Of a stretch of DNA of 64,000 nt, positions 55,901 to 64,000 are shown one piece after another. How positions within the stretch are numbered: position 1 is the stretch's first letter; each line of letters opens with the position of its first letter. Position numbers and translations under genes: made by a program. The notes below the pieces were generated by a model that was given only the letters and a program-made list of their open reading frames with translations, was not told the origin of the DNA and ran no database searches. Source of the stretch: Hericium rajendrae (lineage: Eukaryota > Basidiomycota > Agaricomycetes > Russulales > Hericiaceae); the NCBI GenBank assembly GCA_033439255.1, contig CM065886.1:248001-312000 (forward strand). The letters are read 5' to 3'.

Positions 55901-58900
55901 CTTTGTTGTGAAGCGCGGAGAGCGGCAATGGCTGAAGGTCGAGAAGCGGGGTGGGTAGCGGGAACTTCTCAGGCAGGATCAAGTGCTTGAATGAGATAGG
56001 CAGACGCGTCTCGGCGTGAAGCCATCGGTCGGAGACAATGGAGATATAGTAGTTGGGAGGGACGGGCTCGAACATGGGCACGGTAAGTGTGACGTTGTGC
56101 TCATCTTCCGCATACCGTTGGCGAAGCACGAACGAGTCCTGGAATAAGATGATCTCGCCATCCACGTCTTCGACCATTATGTGGAAAGTCTCCGCGCCAC
56201 CATGAATCTTCTCATCCCATCGGAAATCAGGGATAATAGACAGATCAATCCGAAGAAGGGAGCGAGTGATGGGCTGGACTTGCGCCTGCAGCTGGAGTTT
56301 GGGGAAGCTGTGGACCAGACGATGCACGAGACGGCCAGCGTTCGGGATACCCAACAGTTCACCGATCTCCGGCGGGTTGAGGTCGAAGTACCGATACCAC
56401 GGGAACTGCTTCCCTTCGGCCTTCCTGATGATCTCGGGGGGTACGCCCTTGAATTGTCGCAGGGGCGTCATTGAACCCCACATCCGCCGTTCTACCATCT
56501 TGCACATATCTAAGGCGGCGCGAGCAGGGACTGCCCACCCTCGCCTGAGACAGATCTCGAAGATCGCGCGCAGAATTCGACCAGCGGACTGCTGGACGAA
56601 CACCATATCCGCCACGAGTGCGAAGCCTTCAAGCTTGAGTTGTGAGATATAGGCCTGGAGCAAGACGTTGATCTTGGCTGCCGGTTCCTCGGCGCTCTCC
56701 TTGACCGGGATCGGGACACGTTCAAGCAGCTTGCCAAGTTCGAGCTTCTCCTCTTGACGGACGGGGATCAACTTGAACTCGTTCGACAGGGCGAACACAC
56801 GGAAGAGCTCGATCGTGGACATGGTGGGCCGCAAGTGCTGGTTGTACGTCGCCATCGAGTTGTACGTCACATAGTAGTGCGACGCAATGCGCCCGAGCTC
56901 GGTGCTGTGGAAGCGACCTGACGCCCTCTCGTACTTGACAAGATGGCACTTCTCGAGCAGCACCGCGGCGGAATGCACGATGTCTGCGCGCTTCTGAATC
57001 AGGCCGACATCATCTTCCTGATAATCCGCACCGACGCTGTACAGTGCAGGGAACTTGAGCATCCGAACATACCTGATAGATGCTTAATCAGCATCCACAT
57101 AGAACAATATTGAAAGAAAATAACGTACAAATAGGTATATCCCAGCCACTGGACGGCTTCGTCCCGGTTTCGAATGGTCCCAAGGACGATCTCCGCGTTC
57201 AGGTTATCCGCAAGCTTGGACACGAACTGCGACTCGATCGGCAGTTGCTGGTTCATCAAGCTGAGGTAGTACTGCAGCTCCGAGTGGTGCGTTATGATGA
57301 CACCCTCGCCGTACGTATCATACTGGGGACGACCGGCACGACCGAGCATCTGCAGTACGTCCTGCGAAGAGAGCTCTACCCACCGACCCTTCTCAGGGTT
57401 GTAGATCTGCGTGCCCTTGATGATAACACAATGCGCGGGCAAGTTGACACCCCAAGCGAGAGTCGCCGTGCAGACGAGTACCTGGATTGAACCGTCGGCA
57501 AAGAGTTCTTCAACGAGCGCACGATCCTCGCGAGTCATGCCAGCATGATGGATGGCGAAACCGAAAGGTAACAGATCTTTCAGGTTGGGATCCCTGACGT
57601 TGTTGGCTTCCTCGTTCAGGATCTCGCGGACGGCGGAATCAGGCTTGACGAACTGCGTGATCGTCTCCTTGTCAATGGCCGTATCGCGAATGAACTTTGC
57701 CGTCTTCGCCGTCTCCTTTCGCGAGTGTACGAATACCAATGTCTGGCTCTTGCCAGCCTGATCCAGGACCTTCTCGTAGCAGACTTCGTTCATGACCTGG
57801 TAGCGCTTGATAGCCTTCTTCTCCGTCACGCCGACGAACTGTTGTTGAAGAGCGCAGGGACGGTAAGATGCGTCGAAATAGAATAAGCCCTTCGACTGGT
57901 CTACGCGCAGGAAGGTCGCGACGTCCTCGTAGTTCGGGAGTGTGGCCGACAAGCCGACAAGTCGCACATAATCTGAAGTCTGCTCCATGCGCCTGATCGT
58001 GCGGGCAATGATACTCTCAAGCACAGGACCTCGCTCGTCGTGAAGCAAATGGATTTCGTCGATAATGAGCAGTCGTACGAGGTTGGTGTAACTCGTGTCC
58101 GAGCTCTTGCGGGTGATGACATCCCACTTCTCGGGCGTGGTGACGATGATCTGCGTCTCCGCGATTTGCTGCCTCGTCATTTGCGCGTCGCCAGTGAGTT
58201 CGCCGACCTTGATGCCGAAAGAATTCAGGCGGTGGTTGAAGTTTCCGACCATCTCCTGGACGAGGGCCTTCATCGGCGCGACATAGACGATCTTGAAAGA
58301 GTCGAGGTCAATAGTCCCAGTCGTCTCGTCGCGATATTTCGACATCTCGTTCAAGATGGTGAGCATGGCAACATTAGTCTGAAGTACGTTGTCAGCGATG
58401 CGATTCGAGATAGAAAGATGCGATTAGCTTACCTTGCCAGCTCCAGTTGGCGCGCACAAAAGAATGGGCTCGTCCGTGCCAAAAGCAATAGGATACAGCT
58501 TGCTCTGTACACGATTCAGCGTCTTGATGCCCTGGAACGCTTCTCTCGCCCATACGGGTAAGTCAGCGACAGGAACAAGGTCGCTCGCCGCCACGGTCTT
58601 CTGCTTCGGCGCCGGTACGTGAATCTCTTCATATCCCTTCTTCGCGCGCTTGAAAGACCCCTCCGGGAGTTTGCACTTCTTATTCGACATGAGGTGGCCA
58701 CCCTGGGAGAATGCCATACCTTCCAGGTCGACCGTCTTCTTGGGCTGCAGTGTCGTCCCAGGAACAAGGGTTGCAGTCTTGGGTACAGTCGCTGCCTTCG
58801 CAATTTCGTCCACGTCCATCGCCTCTTCAGGGCGAGCTTTCGCCTGCCGGTCGCCGGCAAGATCCCGCAAGATCCAGCCAAGGCCCTTCTCGCGCATCGC

Positions 58901-60010
58901 GACTTCGACATTGACGCGTTCGTCAGCGTCGCTGCGAGCGAGCTTCGTACACCACACGATGACTTCGCGATTCTTGAGGAACCTGGTGATAACATCGAAG
59001 CTCTGGTAGTCGAAAAGCCCCATAAGCTGGTTCTCGCAGTCGCGTAAACTGGACTCGGATCCAAGGATGGAAAGGACGGAGGCGGCCTTGTGAGCGGCTG
59101 TGACGGGGTCCGGATACACCTCAGAAACCTGACGCTGTACCCAGAAACCGTCGATTGAATGGGGAGAGACGATGTCTTTGTCCGCCTTGGCTTTGCCCCG
59201 AGATGGTAACGCACCGCCAATGACCAGCTCCTCCTCTTCCTCCACCTCCTTAGGAAGACCCTCTCCTTCTGCCGCCTCCTCCTCTTCCTCCTCCGACTCT
59301 TCGCGGATCTCAAAGCCCTCTTCCTCTTCACTCTCCTGCTCCTCCTCGTCAAACACGACCGCGACGCCCATTTCCTCGTCGATCTCAGCATCCTTCCGCT
59401 CCATATCCGGCTCAGCCATGGTCTCGTCCTCCGCTCCGTAATCGGTGATCTTCTTCGACAGGTTGATGAGCTGAGAGAACGTCTCGTTCGTTATTGAACT
59501 CAGAACCTCCTCGACCTCCTTCTTCTTGTCGAAGTCCTTCAGGTTCTCGTTCTTCAAAGTCTCCAACACCGTGTCGGCCGCGCTCCGAACAACGTCCTGC
59601 GCCTGGTCTCCTAAGGCGTGCTGGACAGCCGACAGAATGAGCTCGTACACCTCGCGTGTTTCGGCGGTTCGTGGGCGATATGTCAGCCCCTCGACATCCT
59701 GCGTCGCCTCGATGATGTCGGTATAGCCGAAGCCAGTCGCCTCAGCCTTGCGTTTGGCCGCCTGTCGCTCCGAGGGACCTTGCCTTTCAGCAGCCTTTTT
59801 CTTCTTCTTGTCGATGTCCATCGGCGCCTGCTTCTGCACACGCGAACCCATCTCCCGTACGTCGATACGACCAGCAAGAGACGTTGGCGCACCATCGGGC
59901 TCCTTGTCACGTCGAGGCAGCGCAGACCTGTCTGCAGTCAAGACCAGCGAGGAAATCGCGCCATAGTTGTATCCCGACAAGTCGGGTTTGCCGCTTGGTC
60001 GTCCTGACAT
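52946..60010 (-). CDS. BRR2: U5 snRNP RNA helicase Brr2
   Basis: Brr2 is the Ski2-like helicase that unwinds U4/U6 to activate the spliceosome. Eleven exons were rebuilt (60010-58433, 58378-57129, 57072-55551, 55493-55237, 55182-54789, 54734-54420, 54363-54207, 54155-54093, 54037-53610, 53551-53448, 53387-52946): 2169 aa, all phases consistent, matching the usual length. N-terminus [20 protein letters not shown]; acidic region near residues 230-285. Cassette 1: [62 protein letters not shown], then a Sec63 unit. Cassette 2: [19 protein letters not shown] and DEVQ in place of DEIH, the degenerate cassette expected of Brr2, then QMMGRACRP and a second Sec63 unit ending [13 protein letters not shown]. 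Confidence 0.97.
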
Positions 60011-61139
60011 GATGGTAGTTTTGGTAAAAGAGGGTGGTCGTCGTCGTGGACGTCGAGGACGAACTTTTGGCGGGATTACAAAGTGCTGCCACATTCTGCG
60101 GCGGAGTCTCAATTATGTGAGCGGCGACGGGCGTAAGCCGAGCCAGTACGAGCTCAGCCACCGGCCACTTTCAATATTCTATTTCCTGCGACTTCAAGTT
60201 GACTCTTTCCGTCTCACACTCACTGCGCTATCGACCGTAATCATGTCCTTTCGCCTTAAACATGTTGTCGTTAGACCCGGTTCAGTCGTTATGGTCTTGC
60301 GTTCAACGCTGGCTCTCATCAGTGCCTGCTACATTCTAAATGAGGTCCGTTTTGTTGTCATTTCACTAATCCACTTGTAACCGCTCGCTGGCAAAGTCAT
60401 GAGCGCTCTCGATGCCATGAGTCAATCTGACTTAAGACCGTACATTTGTGGCGTATCAGTCCTGCCAACGTCGGCGCCGGTTGATACTGCCGATTGCTGT
60501 CCACGCAGTATGGAATACTTACTAGGTCAGTACGGAGCATCTTGTCTGCGACCAGCAGTCGCGAGTCACGAACAAAGCGCGCTTGTCCCACTGTGCGTCG
60601 TCATTCATGACCAGTATTGAAGGGCGAATTTATCTTACTGACGGTTCCGGTGACCCTGAAGTGCATTAGTAATCTATCCAGTGTCAAGATTTGACATTTG
60701 GTCGCCTCACCATGCGCAGCTCATCCATCTGTCTGATACCTGTTTCACGGGCGGCGACAGTAGGCCTTTTCAGACATGCGCCATGCTAAGCGCGCCTCCA
60801 TATATATGCACGCTGAGGCAGCAAGGCGGATCAGAATTGTCTTCGTGCACCTGCATGTCTGACGAAGTGGAATGGAGCTTTCTGTCCACCATCTTCTATC
60901 ACGTCGCGGCAGTCAGTGATCAGCATGCCTATAGCATGTGAGAACTTCATTGTAGGAGACCCGCTCCTTCCTATCGCATTTGCGTCCTTATCTTATGGTA
61001 AGGCACTAACCTTTCATGTACCCTGAAGTTAATGAACTGAAGTTACGCCGCAGGTTGCCTCACAATCCTCGTTACCCTTTCGGGTCATATTCTACTGTAA
61101 GTCTTGAGCACCTTTTGACTTGTAGAAACTGATCAGTCG
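60011..61139. other. BRR2 upstream region and possible 5' exons of membrane member 5
   Basis: The BRR2 promoter lies at the left end. Short frames such as MSFRLKHVVVRPGSVVMVLR (60243) may be first exons of the plus-strand membrane gene, but I could not join them. Confidence 0.35.
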
Positions 61140-62178
61140 CAGTACTCAGCACGATATTCGCAAACCACGATATACACTATTCGCCGTCATTATTGTCATG
61201 TTCATAGTATCCACACTCCATCTCGTGTTTCTCCTCCTTTTCTATCAAGTTTGGGATCGCATCCAACGCAATGAATTACCAGAAGACACTTCAGCGCGGC
61301 TGTACCTAGAAAAAGTCATCCTATTTCTCCCAATTGTAAATGTTCATGTCTCAATCGTCGTCATTAGTCATACTTTTCGCTGACGAGGCCATCGTTCATG
61401 ACTTAGTATTTCCTGACCGATATCGTAGTCACCTGGAGAGCATGGCTTCTTTGGGGTTGCCGAGTCAGGATATTCCTCGCAGGTACGCTTCACTGTCGGC
61501 TATGCGCGATTTCAGTTACAAGCTACGTCCTTCATCCATAGTGATTACCGTCGTTTTTACGGCAGTGCTTCCGCCTATCTATGTAAAAGAGCTCTGCTAC
61601 GGCCAGGTCGCAGGGATGGCCGCATCGCTGTTCATGAATGTCTGTGCCATTATACTAGTCGCTTACAAGGCATGGTACGTTCACGCACTTTCCGATGACC
61701 TCCCCTTATTCTAGGAGGTTATAGGGAGCATCGAAAGTTCGTAAAAGCCTATGGTCATGTCCAAACAAGGGCTGGACAGGTGCTCACTTTGCTTGTCGAA
61801 TCGGGGGCTTTGTATAGCAGCACATGGGTACGCGTCATCTATATTGTATGAACTGCTGCACACTTTTAATACGGCAGTTTCTAAGATCGTGTACACTCTC
61901 GGTCAGTTTCTGCCAGTCCGACCGCTGAACGACGTGATGGTAGCGCTCCAGGTTCACCTTGCGGTATGCGTTAGACAGCTATCGTGATTCCGCTTCTGAC
62001 AAGTCTACAGGCTATCTATCCCACCCTTGTCGTCCTCCTCGTCTATCGCCAGAGTGATCGTCATGATCAAGCTCTGCCCTACATCAGCACTATACAGTTC
62101 GCGTCTCTGGCGGATACTTCACCTTCAGAGTCCCTTGCCGAAGATGCACAAACGTCGGCCGCTAGGATTCTCCCATAA
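61140..62178 (+). CDS. Multi-pass membrane protein, family member 5 (model incomplete)
   Basis: Pieces of the same family read on the plus strand: YTLFAVIIVMFIVSTLHLVF (helix), LYLEKVILFLPI, ADEAIVHDLVFPDR (where kin have a W-R-x-W-type segment), SSIVITVVFTAVLPPIYVKE, ASLFMNVCAIILVAYKAWRL, LTLLVESGALYSSTW and AIYPTLVVLLVYRQSD, with a Ser-rich tail to the stop at 62178. One intron would be only about 32 nt (near 61336), and the 5' end is not found. It may be a decayed member. Confidence 0.5.
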
Positions 62179-62437
62179 GCTAGTATATCATATCTCCTTC
62201 CACTTTTCGGCGGCATATTATGCATCAGCAGCTGCGCTTGCAGGTCCGACGTGTGGGCGTCCGCGATTCCGGGTCAAATGCATCCGCACAACCAGGTACA
62301 ATTCGTCAAACTGGCGATTAATTTAAAACAAGGAGACAGGACCATAATGAATTGCCGAAGACAGTAAACTCAGGCGAAGAATTCCCTGCGCAACGAACAG
62401 ATCGAGGTATAAATACTGAGAAAATAAAGGCATGTCC

Positions 62438-63119
62438 TCAAACCCTGTTGGCGACATTTGCATCTAGATGCGGAGCCTGACAATCCTCTAGGTCATTGAA
62501 GTCAGGTGAAAAGACTGTCTTAGCTTCCTCGAACTGGATATGAGAGACGCTACTCGCGCTCTGCAAGGCGCCGATCGTGCTGGTTTGTGTCTGTAATTCG
62601 TATTCCGTGGTGCTTGGTCGAACTTTCGTGGCGCGTCGAGCGAAGATAAGTCTAGACGAGACGGCCCTAGCCCTCGTATCGTGGTCATTGTCGAGACGCT
62701 TTCCTGCGTTGACAAAAATGATGACGATGGTCGGCATAACGGTCTGCGCAACAAATCAGCCCAAGGGTGGCGTCGGCGTCTGGGGCAATGGCTAAGGGAC
62801 TGTGCTTACATTTTATTGAGGTAACATCTCGTACACTAAGTATGTACAGTGCGTTTAGGTCAATCAGCCCGGAGCCGGAAGCCAGTCAGAAGAGAATGAA
62901 CTCCGTGACTTTCGCGGCGGCGATGACAGCACCAGACTCGACGATGAGCAGCACAATTGCGCGGTACTTTGTGGCAATAGGTCCGAAGTTATCGCGCGAT
63001 ACCCAGCGGGACAGCCACCTGTTGGACAATTGTGAATAATACTCAGCATTGCTGGAGGGAAGAGGTACACACCAGATATGGCCAGCAGTCAATACGGTAA
63101 TGAGAACATTAGTCGTCAA
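62438..63119 (-). pseudogene. Multi-pass membrane protein, family member 6 (in-frame TGA)
   Basis: On the minus strand: NVLITVLTAGHIW, intron (GTGTGT...CAACAG), WLSRWVSRDNFGPIATKYRA, IVLLIVESGAVIAAAKVTEF and ILF, then TGA at 62886-62888. The same frame continues after the stop with LASGSGLIDLNALYILSVRD, a further hydrophobic segment, then an intron and TVMPTIVIIFVNAGKRLDND to a Ser/Thr-rich tail ending at 62438. The stop sits between two family-typical segments, so this looks like a nonsense mutation. The 5' half of the gene was not found. Confidence 0.65.
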
Positions 63120-64000
63120 TTGATAGCAGTTTGAGGATTCGAATGTTTCAGAAAGTATTGACCGACGCCTGCGTACCCCACTTATGACTATATGTAGATA
63201 TCTTCTGTTGGCGGTGGCATTATGTAGATCGTGAAAACAGAGCGCGGTTTCATGAGAAGCAAATCTTCCGCCGTCGGCCGCGGGTTATTGTTCCGCAATG
63301 GGACCACTGCGGAACACACTTCCTTCCTTCCTTTCTTCCTTCGGGTGAAATTCTCCCCCAACTTCGTCAACCGTCTGATTGAGCAGAACAGAAAATGCTC
63401 CAGGTACAGCTTCTCAAAGCGAGATCAAATTGCCTTCTTTCGGATGCCGACGATGCGGACACGTTGTTGAGAGGAGCCGTGTCCTGAGCCATTGCAGGAA
63501 TCATAACATATCTTCCAAGGACTTGGACTGTCACTACGATTATCTGCAAGCTATGGCAGCCTCGACCACGACCACATTCACTGCACGAGATACTGAAAGT
63601 TTCGACAACATTTCTCTGCCTTCATCATTCCCTCAACTCTTAATCAATACACTTTACAGGCTTGCAATTTCGACTATCGTCGGCATGTTGATACAGCTTG
63701 CTCGGAGCTGCCTAACTTGCCCAGCTGAACTTTCCCAACTTCCTCGCGTCTCTCTTCTCTCGTTATTTCTGAGCTTTCTTCGCAAAGAGGCAGAAGACGT
63801 TCGCGTTCGCCGGCTTATCTTGCCTTTTTCGCGCCGAGGAGAAAGCGCTGTCGTCGTTTGGGCTTTGGGGGCTTGGCAAGTCCATGTTTTGAAGTATGAG
63901 GTGAGCGTGACATCTTCATTCATTGCCATGGATCGACAAAGCTGAATGCACGGAAGATTGGGAAGCAGATTATCAACCATAGATCTATCCAAAAGGAACA
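63120..64000. other. Right edge, no firm gene; candidate ORF 63553-63945 (+)
   Basis: A plus-strand frame from 63553 (MAASTTTTFTARDTESFDNI) has one hydrophobic stretch (LAISTIVGMLIQLA). Its C-terminal part looks untranslated. A CTTCCTTC-type simple repeat lies near 63321-63343. I do not support a gene here with confidence. Confidence 0.3.

Noticed and set aside
1-64000. CRISPR array, bacterial operon or phage features
   Set aside because: The sequence is eukaryotic with spliceosomal introns; no regularly spaced repeats were seen.

Overview
This window is nuclear DNA from a filamentous basidiomycete, most likely an Agaricomycete (Polyporales-like). The reasons are dense genes with many 47-60 nt GT-AG introns, roughly half GC, and housekeeping genes that read cleanly as fungal proteins. 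I rebuilt the splicing of the best genes by hand. Predicted lengths of TRL1 (799 aa), EXO70 (611 aa), ATG18 (423 aa), the GCK-type kinase (766 aa), BRR2 (2169 aa) and the intact SDR (327 aa) all come out in frame.

Region 1 (1-4.05 kb) and region 3 (15.7-31.9 kb) are accessory DNA built from one duplicated block. The block holds a decayed short-chain dehydrogenase (SDR) gene, a divergent large gene of about 950 codons with an acidic linker and a conserved C-terminal domain, a small gene of unknown function and a single-exon low-complexity gene. Copies B and C lie head to tail (about 16.46-23.93 and 23.93-31.9 kb). Copy A is inverted and runs off the left edge. Copies A, B and C keep readable large genes while nearly everything else in A and B has decayed.

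Region 2 (4.5-15.3 kb) is conserved core: an intron-containing tRNA-Arg(ACG) beside the tRNA ligase gene TRL1, then EXO70 (exocyst), an EZH2-like SET gene in a sharply AT-rich island, and ATG18 (autophagy) with a long hairpin element in one intron.

Region 4 (32.9-41.1 kb) holds three tandem minus-strand copies of a multi-pass membrane protein family, with an intact SDR gene between the first and second. One copy has nonsense codons, one is split by a 402-bp element with 18-bp terminal inverted repeats and an ATT target duplication, and one looks intact.

Region 5 (42.7-60 kb) has a small two-exon orphan gene, a STE20/GCK-family kinase, another intact membrane-family gene, an APH-like phosphotransferase gene and the U5 snRNP helicase gene BRR2. 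Region 6 (61-63.1 kb) has two more membrane-family members facing each other, one with an in-frame TGA. The conserved genes cover RNA processing (TRL1, BRR2, tRNA), membrane traffic (EXO70, ATG18), signalling (GCK kinase) and chromatin (EZH2-like). They are separated by fast-evolving, recently duplicated families.
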